A stretch of DNA of 63,787 nucleotides from Streptomyces soli (GCF_003999195.1 NZ_RJVR01000354.1:1-63787); one strand, 5' to 3'; numbered from the stretch's first letter, positions 45,534 through 54,294 are shown. Numbers and translations: made by a program. The notes: a model not told the origin generated them from the letters alone.

Positions 45534-45952
45534 TCGCCTGGCTCATCGCCCTGCCCGTCGTCGCGGCGGCCTTCCTCGGCACCCGCCTGCTGCTGCGGCG
45601 GCGCGGCCGGGCAGCCGTCCGGCTGATCGTCGCCGCCGACGCGGCTCTGCTCGTCGGCGCACTGGCTCTGCTGACCGTGGCCCTGAGCGGCGCACCGGCC
45701 CAGGCTTCGGGGGCCCAGGCGGCCGCCCAGGCCTCGGGTTCTGGCTCGGCGGCTCTGATCGGGGCGTCGATCGCGGTAGCCGGGGCGTCGATCGGCGCGG
45801 CCATCGCCGTCGCCTACACCGGAGCCGCCGCGCTGGCGGCGCTGAGCGAACGGCCCGAGCTGTTCGGACGGGCGATGGTCATCGTCGGACTCGCGGAGGG
45901 CATCGCCATCTACGGCCTCGTCGTCGCGATCATCCTCATCGGGAAGGCCTGA
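45530..45952 (+). CDS. ntpK: V-type ATPase proteolipid subunit K (c ring)
   Basis: The 140-residue, four-helix proteolipid has a second helical hairpin that is the conserved c-subunit repeat (ASIAVAGASIGAAIAVAYTG, then the proton/sodium-binding Glu123 in VGLAEGIAIYG). The first hairpin is a degenerate repeat without a carboxylate, separated by an Ala/Gln/Ser linker. The Na+ ligand pattern is not obvious, so proton coupling is likely. GTG 45530 overlaps the I stop. Confidence 0.9.
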   Translation: MIAWLIALPVVAAAFLGTRLLLRRRGRAAVRLIVAADAALLVGALALLTVALSGAPAQASGAQAAAQASGSGSAALIGASIAVAGASIGAAIAVAYTGAAALAALSERPELFGRAMVIVGLAEGIAIYGLVVAIILIGKA

Positions 45953-45954
45953 CC

Positions 45955-46176
45955 ATGGGACGCGTGGCAGCCATCGGAGAGCAGGCGCGGGTGGCGGGAC
46001 TGGCCCTGGCCGGGGTGACCGTCCTGGTCGCCGAGGAACCGGAGTCCGTACGCCGGGCATGGCACGACCTGCCGCAGGACGTCGCCCTGGTGATCGTCAC
46101 CCCGGCCGCCGCCGACACCCTGGGCCCAGCGCTGCTGGACGGCACCCGGCCGCTCACCGCGGTGATGCCGGTATGA
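45955..46176 (+). CDS. V-type ATPase subunit F
   Basis: The 73-residue Rossmann-like protein begins RVAAIGEQARVAGLALAGV and continues to DLPQDVALVIVTPAAADTLG, as in central-stalk subunit F. The usual length is about 100, so the C-terminal helix that enters the catalytic head is short or missing. The stop overlaps the E subunit start (ATGA). Confidence 0.8.
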   Translation: MGRVAAIGEQARVAGLALAGVTVLVAEEPESVRRAWHDLPQDVALVIVTPAAADTLGPALLDGTRPLTAVMPV

Positions 46177-46700
46177 GGCCCCCGGCACCGGATCAGGCGG
46201 CTTCCGCCCTCCAACCGGTGCGGGAGCGGCTGCTGCGCTCGGCCCGGGCCGACGCCGAGGAGCTGCTCGCCCGCGCGGACCAGGAAGCCGGCGCCCTTCT
46301 CGACGCAGCCAGGGCCCAGGCCGCGGCGATCCTCGACGACGCCCGCAAGCAGGGCGAGGCCGACGCCGCTCAGGGCCACACCGCCGAGCTCACCCGGGTC
46401 CGCAGAACCACCCGCGCCCGCGAACTCGCCGTCCGCAGACAGGCGTACGAGGAGCTGCGCCGCCGCACCACCGAACGTGTCCGGGAACTGCGGCACACGC
46501 CCGACTACCCGGCCATCCGCGACCGGCTGACCCGACGGGCCCGACGGCTTCTCGGCCCGGACTGCGAGGTTGCCGAGCACCCCGGCGGAGGCATCGTGGC
46601 CCATGCGCCGGGCCGCCGGGCCGACTGCACCCTGGACGCCCTCGCCGCCCGTGCCCTGGACCGGCTCGGCGCGCAGACGGAGACACTGTGGGCACCGTGA
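46173..46700 (+). CDS. V-type ATPase subunit E
   Basis: The 175-residue peripheral-stalk protein has an N-terminal coiled coil (about 10-105: VRERLLRSARADAEELLARA, ARAQAAAILDDARKQGEADA) and a C-terminal globular region (CEVAEHPGGGIVAHAPGRRA), the usual E-subunit signature. It pairs with the G/H-like subunit. ATG 46173 overlaps the F stop, and the 3' end overlaps subunit A. Confidence 0.85.
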   Translation: MRPPAPDQAASALQPVRERLLRSARADAEELLARADQEAGALLDAARAQAAAILDDARKQGEADAAQGHTAELTRVRRTTRARELAVRRQAYEELRRRTTERVRELRHTPDYPAIRDRLTRRARRLLGPDCEVAEHPGGGIVAHAPGRRADCTLDALAARALDRLGAQTETLWAP

Positions 46701-48472
46701 AGAGTGCGCCCGGCGCAGCCATCGTCACCCCGGACGGCGGGCCGGAGCGGCCCTGCCGCGTCCTGCGGGTCGCCGGCCCCCTGGTCGAGATGGAGTACGC
46801 CGCCGGCACCGCCATGTACGACGTGGTCTCCCTCGGCGAAGCCGGGCTGCCCGGCGAGGTGGTGGCGATCAAAGGGGGCGTGGTCACGGTCCAGGCGTAC
46901 GAGTACACCGGTGGCCTGGCCCCCGGGCACAGCGCCCGGCCCCTGGGCATGCCGCTGGCCGCCCGCCTCGGCCCCGGTCTGCTCGGCGGGATCTTCGACG
47001 GCCTGCTGCGCCCGCTGTCCGGCAGCGGCGACTGGCTCCTCCCCGGTGCCGGCGCGACCGGGGACGCAGAGCGGCGGTGGCGGTTCACTCCCCGGGTGAC
47101 GGCGGGGGAACCGGTGTCGGAGGGCGAGGTCCTCGGCGAGATCCGGGGAACCGGGCCGGTGTGTCTGCGGGCTCTCGTGCCGCCCGGCGCCGGCGGCGCG
47201 GTGGAGCGGATCGCTCCAGAGGAGGAGCACCACGAGGACGCGGTCGTGGCCGTCGTCGGCGGCACCCAGGTGCGGATGACCGCCGACTGGCCGATCCGCC
47301 GCCCGCGCCCGGTCCGTGAGCGTCTGAGCGCACAGCAGCCACTGAACACCGGCCAGCGCGCGATCGACCTGCTGTTCCCCGTGGCCCGGGGCAGTACGGT
47401 CGCCGTACCCGGCGGCTTTGGAACCGGCAAGACGATGCTGCTGCAGCAGATCGCCAAATGGTGCGACGCCGACGTCATCGTCTACGTCGGCTGCGGAGAG
47501 CGCGGCAACGAGATGGCCGACGTCATCACCGAACTGGCCGCGCTGGAGGATCCGCGGACCGGAGGCCGGCTCGCCGACCGCACGGTGACCATCGCCAACA
47601 CCTCGAACATGCCGATGATGGCCCGTGAGGCGAGCATCTACACCGGCGCCACGGTCGCCGAGTACTTCCGCGACATGGGCCTTGACGTCGTGGTCATCGC
47701 CGACTCGACCTCCCGCTGGGCCGAGGCACTGCGCGAGTTCGCCTCCCGCACCGGCGCGCTGCCCGCGGAAGAGGGCTATCCGGCGGGCCTGGCCTCGGCG
47801 ATCGCCGCCTTCTACGAACGGGCCGGTGCGGTGACCACGCTCGGCGGTGCCCGGGGCTCGGTGACCGTGATCGGCGCGGTCTCCCCGCCCGGCGGCGACA
47901 TGACAGAACCGGTCACCGCCCACACCGAACGGTTCGTACGCTGCCTGTGGACGCTCGACCGCGATCTCGCCTACGCCCGCCATTACCCGGCGGTGTCCTG
48001 GGCGGGCTCCTTCTCCCGCGACGCGCAGATCCTCGCCCCCGGCTACACGGCGGCCGGCGACCCCGCCTTGTCCGCCCGGCGCGCCAGGGCCGCCGGCCTG
48101 CTGGCCGAGGCCGACCGGCTGGCCGACCTCGTCGACCTGATCGGCATCACCGCGCTTCCCGACCAGGAGCGGGTCAGCGTGCTCGCCGGCCGGCTGATGC
48201 GTGAGGGCGTCCTCCAGCAGAGCGCACTGTCCGCGCAGGACTCCTATTGCGGTGCGGACAAGAGCGCGGCGCTGGTCGAGGCGGTGCTCGCGGTCGTCGA
48301 CCGGTGCCGGGAACTCGTCGACGCCGGCGTACCCGCCGCGGCGGTCGAGGAGGCGGACTTCGGACCGTTGCTCCGCGCCCGCGAGGATGCCGGCCCGAAC
48401 GATGCCGCAGGCGTCGCGACCCGGCGGGACGCGATGCTCGCCGCGCTCGCCGGGCTCCAGGAGGCGGCGTGA
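46688..48472 (+). CDS. ntpA: V-type ATPase catalytic subunit A
   Basis: The 594-residue subunit has the Walker A motif GGFGTGKTMLLQQ (about 242-249), the non-homologous region typical of A subunits (about 115-190), catalytic GERGNEM and DSTSRWAEALRE, and PSGDM-like PPGGDMTEPVT. Length is standard. GTG 46688 has GGAG at proper spacing; GTG 46697, overlapping the E stop, is an alternative. It hydrolyses or makes ATP at A/B interfaces. Confidence 0.95.
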   Translation: MGTVKSAPGAAIVTPDGGPERPCRVLRVAGPLVEMEYAAGTAMYDVVSLGEAGLPGEVVAIKGGVVTVQAYEYTGGLAPGHSARPLGMPLAARLGPGLLGGIFDGLLRPLSGSGDWLLPGAGATGDAERRWRFTPRVTAGEPVSEGEVLGEIRGTGPVCLRALVPPGAGGAVERIAPEEEHHEDAVVAVVGGTQVRMTADWPIRRPRPVRERLSAQQPLNTGQRAIDLLFPVARGSTVAVPGGFGTGKTMLLQQIAKWCDADVIVYVGCGERGNEMADVITELAALEDPRTGGRLADRTVTIANTSNMPMMAREASIYTGATVAEYFRDMGLDVVVIADSTSRWAEALREFASRTGALPAEEGYPAGLASAIAAFYERAGAVTTLGGARGSVTVIGAVSPPGGDMTEPVTAHTERFVRCLWTLDRDLAYARHYPAVSWAGSFSRDAQILAPGYTAAGDPALSARRARAAGLLAEADRLADLVDLIGITALPDQERVSVLAGRLMREGVLQQSALSAQDSYCGADKSAALVEAVLAVVDRCRELVDAGVPAAAVEEADFGPLLRAREDAGPNDAAGVATRRDAMLAALAGLQEAA

Positions 48473-48532
48473 GTACTGCACCGCGCGACCGCCGGTCCGG
48501 CGGGATGGGGACGGGGTGGAGGGGGTGACGGC

Positions 48533-49915
48533 GTGACCGGCTTGGGTGAGATCGAATACACGGCGATCCGTGAACTGCGCGGTCCGCTCGCCGTCGTCGA
48601 AGGGGTGGCGGGGGTCGGCTGGGACGAGTTCGTCCGGATTACGCTCGACTCCGGGGAGCAGCGGCACGGCCTCGTGCTGGAGGTGGATCGCGGACTCGCC
48701 GTGGTGCAGGTCCTGGAGGACACCGCCGGGATGGATCCGGCGCGGGTCCGGATGGCCTTCGCCGGAGAGCCGCTGCGCGTCCCGGTCGGTTCCGGCTGGC
48801 TGGGCCGGGTCTGCAACGGCCGTGGTGAACCGATCGACGGCGGGCCGCCGGTCTTCGGGTCCGCCACTGCGGCGGTTGGCGGGAATCCGATCAACCCGGT
48901 ACGCCGGGAACCGCCCGCCGAGCCGGTGCTCACGGGCGTCGGAGTCGTGGATGCGCTCACCACCCTGGTACGGGGCCAGAAGCTGCCGGTGTTCTCCGTC
49001 GCGGGTCTGCCGCACCTGGAACTGGCCGCCCAGGTCGCGGCCCAGTCCACTGCGGCCGGAGAGGCCTTCAGCGTCGTCTTCGCCGGGATGGGACTCACCC
49101 ACGCCGACGCCTCCTTCGTCCGCGACGCCCTGGAGGAGCGGTCCGCCGCCGGAGAGCTGGTGCTGCTGCTCAACACCGCCGACGACCCGGTCATCGAGCG
49201 GATCCTCACCCCGCGGATCGCGCTGACCGTCGCCGAGCACCTCGCCTTCGGCTCGGGCAGGCACGTGCTCGTGGTCATGACCGACATGACCAGCTACGCC
49301 GAGGCGTTGCGCGAGGTCTCTGCGGCGCGCGGCGAGATCCCCGCCCGCCGCGCCTACCCCGGCTATCTCTACAGCGATCTCGCCTCCCTCTACGAGCGCT
49401 GCGGGCGCATCCGCGGCCGGCCAGGCTCCGTCACAGTCCTTCCGGTGCTCACCATGCCCGCCGGTGACATCACGCACCCGGTCCCGGACCTGACCGGTTA
49501 CATCACGGAGGGGCAGATCGTGCTGTCCCGTGAGACGCACGCACAGGGCGTCTATCCGCCGGTGGACGCCCTGTCCTCGCTCTCCCGGCTGATGCGCAAG
49601 GGGGCCGGTCCCGGCCGTACCCGGCCCGACCACCTCGATGTCGCTGCGCAGATGCTCGCCGCCCTCGCCCGGGCCCGGCAGGTACGTGAGCTGGCCGACC
49701 TCGTCGGGCAGGCGGCACTGAGCCCGGCCGACCACCGGTACCTGGACTTCGACGAGGCGTTCCTACGACGCTTCGTGCACCAGCGGCTCGACGAACTGCG
49801 GACCCTCGACGAGACGTTGGACAGTGCCTGGCAGGTGCTGCTCACCCTGCCCCGCAGCCAACTCGCCATGCTGCCGTCCGCGCTGCTGGACGCGCACGGC
49901 GCGGAGCGGGGGTGA
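48533..49915 (+). CDS. ntpB: V-type ATPase regulatory subunit B
   Basis: The 460-residue non-catalytic nucleotide-binding subunit has RVCNGRGEPIDGGPP, IPARRAYPGYLYSDLASLYE, GRPGSVTVLPVLTMPAGDIT and TEGQIVLSRETHAQGVYPP. As expected for B, there is no Walker A lysine (VAGLPHLELAAQVA). GTG 48533 follows GGAGGGGGTGAC. There are 60 bp without a gene between A and B. GTGA overlap with D. Confidence 0.95.
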   Translation: MTGLGEIEYTAIRELRGPLAVVEGVAGVGWDEFVRITLDSGEQRHGLVLEVDRGLAVVQVLEDTAGMDPARVRMAFAGEPLRVPVGSGWLGRVCNGRGEPIDGGPPVFGSATAAVGGNPINPVRREPPAEPVLTGVGVVDALTTLVRGQKLPVFSVAGLPHLELAAQVAAQSTAAGEAFSVVFAGMGLTHADASFVRDALEERSAAGELVLLLNTADDPVIERILTPRIALTVAEHLAFGSGRHVLVVMTDMTSYAEALREVSAARGEIPARRAYPGYLYSDLASLYERCGRIRGRPGSVTVLPVLTMPAGDITHPVPDLTGYITEGQIVLSRETHAQGVYPPVDALSSLSRLMRKGAGPGRTRPDHLDVAAQMLAALARARQVRELADLVGQAALSPADHRYLDFDEAFLRRFVHQRLDELRTLDETLDSAWQVLLTLPRSQLAMLPSALLDAHGAERG

Positions 49916-50607
49916 ACGCGGTGGCCACCCTGCGTACTCCACCCGGGCGTGCCGGGCGGCTGCGCCTGCGGCACAGCCTGGCGGTCGCCGTGCGCGGAGC
50001 CGATCTCCTGGAGAAGAAGCTGCGCATTCTGCGCATGGAGCACCAGCGCCTCGTACAGGCCGAGGAGGCCTGCTCCGCCGCCTGGCGGACACGGCTGCAG
50101 GAGGCCGAGACCTGGCTGCTGCGGGGGCTCGTCCTGAGCGGGGAGCACGCCCTGCACTCGGCGGCGGCCGGTCTCGCTCCGGCGGACGTCACCGTCGGCT
50201 GGACCGCATCCATGGGGGTGCGCCACCCCTCGGAGATCTCGTGTACGGTCCCGGCACGCGCGCCGGGCGCCGCCGCACCGGGCAACACCGCCCTGGTCCA
50301 CGCCGAGGCCGCCTACCGGCAAGCGGTGCAGGCTGCCGCAGACTACGCCTGCGCCCGGGCCGCCGCCCGCATCGTCGGCGCGGAGGTGACGAGCACGAGC
50401 CAGCGGGTCCGCGCACTGCAGCGCCACTGGATACCCCGCCTGCAGGAGGCCCTCGCCCGCGCAGACCTCACTCTGGAGCAGAGCGAGCACGAGGACTCGG
50501 TCCGGCGGCGCTGGGCAGCCCAGGTCTCGACGGAGTCGGACCGGCCGACCGAGCGGAAGCAGTCGCACGGGCCGGATGGCCCCGCACCGACGGCCGACAA
50601 GCCGTAA
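49912..50607 (+). CDS. ntpD: V-type ATPase central-stalk subunit D
   Basis: The 231-residue protein is flanked by long helices (RLRLRHSLAVAVRGADLLEK, LRILRMEHQRLVQAEE, and C-terminal VTSTSQRVRALQRHWIPRLQ), the coiled-coil rotor pattern of subunit D. GTG 49912 overlaps the B stop. It is the last recognisable ATPase subunit. The C-terminal tail is long and polar. Confidence 0.92.
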   Translation: MNAVATLRTPPGRAGRLRLRHSLAVAVRGADLLEKKLRILRMEHQRLVQAEEACSAAWRTRLQEAETWLLRGLVLSGEHALHSAAAGLAPADVTVGWTASMGVRHPSEISCTVPARAPGAAAPGNTALVHAEAAYRQAVQAAADYACARAAARIVGAEVTSTSQRVRALQRHWIPRLQEALARADLTLEQSEHEDSVRRRWAAQVSTESDRPTERKQSHGPDGPAPTADKP

Positions 50608-50619
50608 CGCCCGGGACAG

Positions 50620-50653
50620 GGGACCGACCGGGCTTTGCAGGGCCGGGTCACTC
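50620..50653. promoter_or_regulatory. Weak palindrome-like pair after the V-ATPase operon
   Basis: GGGACCGACCGGGC (50620-50633) and GGGCCGGGTCACTC (50640-50653) start 20 bp apart but match the motif poorly. They lie 100-130 bp before the small gene at 50754. Confidence 0.35.
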
Positions 50654-50753
50654 CGGGGAGCGTGTGAAACGAGGGCCCAGTCCGCCGCCGTACGCAGGGC
50701 AGTGGCGGCGGATCCGGAGACGACGGCCGGGTACCGCCGCGTTCGGAGGAGGA

Positions 50754-50873
50754 GTGTTCCGCAAGCGCGCTCAGCGGATGATGCCCCGTCTGCGGCAGTG
50801 GGTGAACTCCGACAGCTGGCTGGTCAACATCGCTGCCTGCCTGATCTTCATCGCACTCGTCCTCAGCGATTGA
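50754..50873 (+). CDS. 39-residue single-span membrane peptide
   Basis: GTG 50754 is directly preceded by GGAGGAGGA. The frame reads a basic N-terminus (FRKRAQRMMPRLRQWVN) and one hydrophobic helix (WLVNIAACLIFIALVLSD). It follows the V-ATPase operon by 146 bp and could be a small accessory subunit or an independent stress peptide. No family recognised. The region 50874-51143 contains nothing I can support. Confidence 0.5.
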   Translation: MFRKRAQRMMPRLRQWVNSDSWLVNIAACLIFIALVLSD

Positions 50874-51143
50874 GCCGCCGTTGCTCAGCCAAGGAGCGCG
50901 CAGAGCGGCTGTGCGGTCGGCGAGCATGCGGCAGGTGATCGCGGTGCCGGGGACGACGAAGGAGCAGTAGAAGGTGCCGAGTAAATGTGGAATTCGGTGT
51001 GGACACTGGCCTGAATGAGGCGGTGGGCGTAATGGAACGGGGGTATCCCGTAAATACGGCCAAAGCGGGTGTAACTGCTCGACCTGTATGCGCCCTACGG
51101 CGCAGGCCAGGTGCCCTGACGAGGCGAGAGGAGGAGGTCTGAA

Positions 51144-51821
51144 GTGCCCGAGACTCCGCACATCGTGAGCGATGTGATGACCCTGACGGTCGTGGCCGTC
51201 GGACGCGCCGCACCCTTCAAGGAGATCGTCCGGACCATGGAGCAGAGGAAGGTCAGTGCCCTGCCGGTCCTGGAGGGCGAGGGGCGCGTCATAGGTGTCG
51301 TCTCCGAAGCCGACCTGCTGCCCAAGGAGGAGTTCCGCGACAGCGACCCGAACCGCAACGAGCAGCTCCGGCGGCTGTCCGACCTCGCCAAAGCGGGGGC
51401 GGTAACTGCGGAGGAGCTCATGAGTAGCCCCGCCGTCACGGTGCACCCCGGCGCCACCTTGGCCCAGGCGGCCAGGCTCATGGCCGTCCGGCGCGTCAAA
51501 CGGCTCCCTGTGGTCGATGACGCGGGCATGCTGCAGGGCATCGTCAGCCGTGCCGATCTGCTCAAGGTCTTCCTGCGGCCGGACGAGGACATCGAGGAGG
51601 AGGTCCGCCGCACGGTGGTGTCCTACCTTTTCCCCGCCCTCAGCCACACCATCCACGTGACCGTGCACGACGGAGTCGTCACCCTCCGCGGACAGATCCG
51701 CGACACCTCGCTCATCTGGGTTGCCGCGCGCCTCGTCCGCGCCGTGGAGGGCGTCGTGGACGTCGAGTCTCAGCTCACCGGCGAGTCCGCCGCCCCGGCC
51801 GGACCGGAAAACGCGCAGTGA
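51144..51821 (+). CDS. CBS-CBS-BON domain protein
   Basis: This 225-residue paralogue has CBS1 (about 8-62, VSALPVLEGEGRVIGVVSEA), CBS2 (about 92-145, VKRLPVVDDAGMLQGIVSRA) and BON (about 155-213, VTVHDGVVTLRGQIRDTSLI). It is closest in layout to the copy at 19526-20167. GTG 51144 follows GAGGAGGTCTGAA. Unlike its paralogues, no clear palindrome precedes it within 150 bp. Confidence 0.9.
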   Translation: MPETPHIVSDVMTLTVVAVGRAAPFKEIVRTMEQRKVSALPVLEGEGRVIGVVSEADLLPKEEFRDSDPNRNEQLRRLSDLAKAGAVTAEELMSSPAVTVHPGATLAQAARLMAVRRVKRLPVVDDAGMLQGIVSRADLLKVFLRPDEDIEEEVRRTVVSYLFPALSHTIHVTVHDGVVTLRGQIRDTSLIWVAARLVRAVEGVVDVESQLTGESAAPAGPENAQ

Positions 51822-51920
51822 CAGGCCCGCCAGGACGGAGTTGGCGGACGGCGGGTACTCGTCAGCTATGAAGGAGGCGCAGGCAAGACGCAGGCACTGA
51901 CTGGCGGCACCCTCAGGCGG

Positions 51921-52025
51921 TCAGGGCTGGATGTCGAGCACTTCCGGCACCGGGCGGCGCGGTGTGCTGGGGCTTTGGGGACCGTATCCGAGGCGCAGCA
52001 CCATCTGTACGTGGTCGGTGCCTGA
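51921..52025 (-). pseudogene. C-terminal scrap of an Acg-type nitroreductase
   Basis: About 34 codons ending at 51921 read VQMVLRLGYGPQSPSTPRRP and then VPEVLDIQP. This nearly matches the end of the nitroreductase at 20296 (VQMVLRLGYGPPGP). Nothing of the preceding 290 residues remains. The rest of 51822-52209 has no recognised gene. Confidence 0.7.
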
Positions 52026-52209
52026 TCGCGGTTGTGCGCCTCCTTCCAACCAGGCAGCTCTTCGCCTTCGCGGCGGCGGTGGGGCATGAGGAGTCCGGTG
52101 CCGGGATAGCCACCGTCGGCCGCTGCGGCGAGGAGACCACCGTCGCGCAAGCCATGCCCCCGGAGATCATTTACGGGGCAGCCCTTAGCGAGCGGCAGTA
52201 CGTGGCAAC

Positions 52210-53127
52210 TCACTGATCGGCCGGACTGATGCGACGCCCCGTCAGGCGCCTGGGCCGGATCGACACCCACATCTCGCGTTCGCCCCCCGCCCAAGGCTTG
52301 GTGTGGGCGCGATCGGCCAGCCGTCGCACTGCGTCGGGCTCCGTAACAACCCGCGCGAGGCCGACGGCGAGCACGCTCCATCCCTGGCTCATGGCATCGT
52401 CCACATGGTCGACCTCGAATGCGACATTCGTTCCCACGGCCGCCGCAGGCACTGAGTCAGGCGCGGTCCGGAAAGCGATCTTGTCATCGATGACCTCGTA
52501 GTTCACCGGGATGACTGTCGGGCCATCGGGTGTCGATACCGCGACGCGTCCCACGCCATGCGTGGAAAGCCGGGCACGGCATTCGTCGGGGCCGAGGTCC
52601 TGGAGCCGGGGGTGCAAGAGCGCCTGGCCTTGGCCGGGCGGCAGATCGATGCCGCCTCCGCGCAGGGCTGCGACGGTGGTGCCCAGCGCGGCGGCCAGGC
52701 TGATGAGACTCGCCAGGCTCGGGTCGGCCGGGTGTTCTTCGAGGTACGCCAGGTAGTCCGGCGCCATTCTGGCGCGGCGGGCGGTTTCTGCCCGGGTGAG
52801 CCCTTGCCGCTTGCGTTCGACGGCCACGCGCCGGCCGATGTCGCCAGGGTTGGATGCCCCATCAATCGGGATCCTGTCGGACACGGCACCCACCTCATCC
52901 ATGCCCGGCCGGGAAAGCTCGTGGGGTCTCCCGGGCCCGTGCCCGACGTGACGGACATGCGCGTCGGGCCCGGGGAACACGAGCGTCACCTCGTCCGTAT
53001 CCGTCCAGCGCACGTCGTAGGGAGGGGTTCCGTCCTCGTGGTGGAGTCCGACAATCTCGCCGTCGCGCCTGTTAGCGCCGGTGGCCGGGCTTTCGACAAC
53101 AAGTTGATCGCCGAGGTGAGCTCGCAT
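52210..53127 (-). CDS. DUF1918-XRE-PPOX three-domain fusion protein
   Basis: The 305-residue protein has DUF1918 (1-60: MRAHLGDQLVVESPATGANR, PPYDVRWTDTDEVTLVFPGP), an XRE HTH (about 95-150: LTRAETARRARMAPDYLAYL) and a PPOX split barrel (about 170-298: HGVGRVAVSTPDGPTVIPVN, QGWSVLAVGLARVV). The paralogue at 21847 lacks DUF1918. The frame is continuous with no start-like break between domains, and homology begins at ATG 53127. Probably a flavin-responsive regulator. Boxes at 53214-53247 lie about 93 bp upstream. Confidence 0.85.
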   Translation of the reverse strand: MRAHLGDQLVVESPATGANRRDGEIVGLHHEDGTPPYDVRWTDTDEVTLVFPGPDAHVRHVGHGPGRPHELSRPGMDEVGAVSDRIPIDGASNPGDIGRRVAVERKRQGLTRAETARRARMAPDYLAYLEEHPADPSLASLISLAAALGTTVAALRGGGIDLPPGQGQALLHPRLQDLGPDECRARLSTHGVGRVAVSTPDGPTVIPVNYEVIDDKIAFRTAPDSVPAAAVGTNVAFEVDHVDDAMSQGWSVLAVGLARVVTEPDAVRRLADRAHTKPWAGGEREMWVSIRPRRLTGRRISPADQ

Positions 53128-53213
53128 GATCGCCGCCGTTTCCTCAAACTACTGCTGTACCCAACGTGCCACGCGCGGCGTGCTACCGCATGGGATGAGA
53201 AACCCTGATCCAG

Positions 53214-53247
53214 GGGCCGAATGGGCCGGTCTCGGTCCTACTTGCCC
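53214..53247. promoter_or_regulatory. Palindrome-like boxes upstream of the DUF1918-XRE-PPOX gene
   Basis: GGGCCGAATGGGCC (53214-53227) and a weak GGTCCTACTTGCCC (53234-53247) start 20 bp apart. Another arrangement, GGGCCG...CGGTCC, spans 53223-53238. This is the right-most convincing operator region in the window. Confidence 0.45.
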
Positions 53248-53363
53248 CAAACGGGCCTGGGCGGCTCGCCCGTGGGTGAACTGGTTCTGACACGCTCGAC
53301 ATGTGGCCGCAGCGCCCCATCACCTCGGCATCAGCCGAAGCGACGGGGCGCTGTCGTGCGGGG

Positions 53364-54075
53364 TCAGGACAGCCGCAGCCCTGCTGCACGCCAGGCTCGC
53401 CACCGGCCTGGCCCGCAGCGGCGACCGTAAAGGCGCCGGCCGATGTCCCCGCCGCCGTGGCTGGCCTTCATCAACCAGCAGCGGACACGTCGGTGCTGTC
53501 GTGCTGGTTGCTCGGCGGCGACGCCGCGGCGGTAGCCGTTCTCGCGCAGCTCGGCGAGGGCGGTGGCGCTGCTCGGTCTCGGGCTTGCGGCCACGGGATT
53601 GGGGGCCGGCCGGGCTCCCGGCCGCGCCGGTGTTGTCACCGGTGCGCTTACGGTCGAAGTCCTGCAGGTCGCCGCGGCGGAAGGCGGGGATCTGCCGTCC
53701 TGTGGGACCCTCCACGGTGCCGACCGCCTCCGGGAAGTAACCCGGGTTGCCCCCGAGGTACTTGCGGATGACGCCGGGACCGGCGAAGTTGAACCACGCT
53801 GCGGCCTGGTTGATGGAGATCCGGTCCTCGACGTCGCCGTCGTAGAGCTCCGGGTCGGTGGGCAGCAGCTTCTTCTTGCGCTGCTGCAGGCCGGCGTAGA
53901 AGGCCTCGAACTGCTCCTGGTCGTAGAAGTTGACCCGGGCGAAGAGCCCGGGGCTTGCGGGGGGCCTTAACCCGATTAAGAGCCTTCTCCGCCTCCGTGT
54001 GCTGTTGCTGCTGTGGGAGCCGGCCGATGCGGCGGCCGTCCTTGACCTCTTTCGCAGCACGGCCGCGTCACAACG
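53364..54075 (-). pseudogene. Frameshifted HTH protein of mobile-element type
   Basis: Three minus-strand frames contribute successive conserved-looking pieces. These are KEVKDGRRIGRLPQQQQHTE (about 54050-53985), FARVNFYDQEQFEAFYAGLQ to SINQAAAWFNFAGPGVIRKY (an AlpA/excisionase-like HTH) and AFRRGDLQDFDRKRTGDNTG (53950-53640), then ALAELRENGYRRGVAAE (about 53600-53550). Shifts are needed near the C6 tract at about 53965 and near 53635. It is probably a decayed regulatory gene of an integrative element. Family assignment is tentative. Confidence 0.45.
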
Positions 54076-54294
54076 GATCGAAGGTCGGTGCGGCCATGAG
54101 CGCGGTCAGGATCGATCTCCAGAGTGGTCAGCGGGCCATCCATTCCGGGACGGTGCGGGTGCGTGCCGGGCGGCCAGCGACAATGGCACGCTGCGTAGTC
54201 ACTCGGATGGGTGACGTGAAGGGGCAGGGGTGCACGCGTGCGGGTCGTATGGGGGAGGGCGCTTCCCCCCAAGAGGCCCCCAGAGGAGGACATC

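Noticed and set aside
46505..49735. 1076-codon minus-strand frame opposite V-ATPase A and B
   Set aside because: Spans several real genes on the other strand, has no motif, and is caused by GC bias at third positions.
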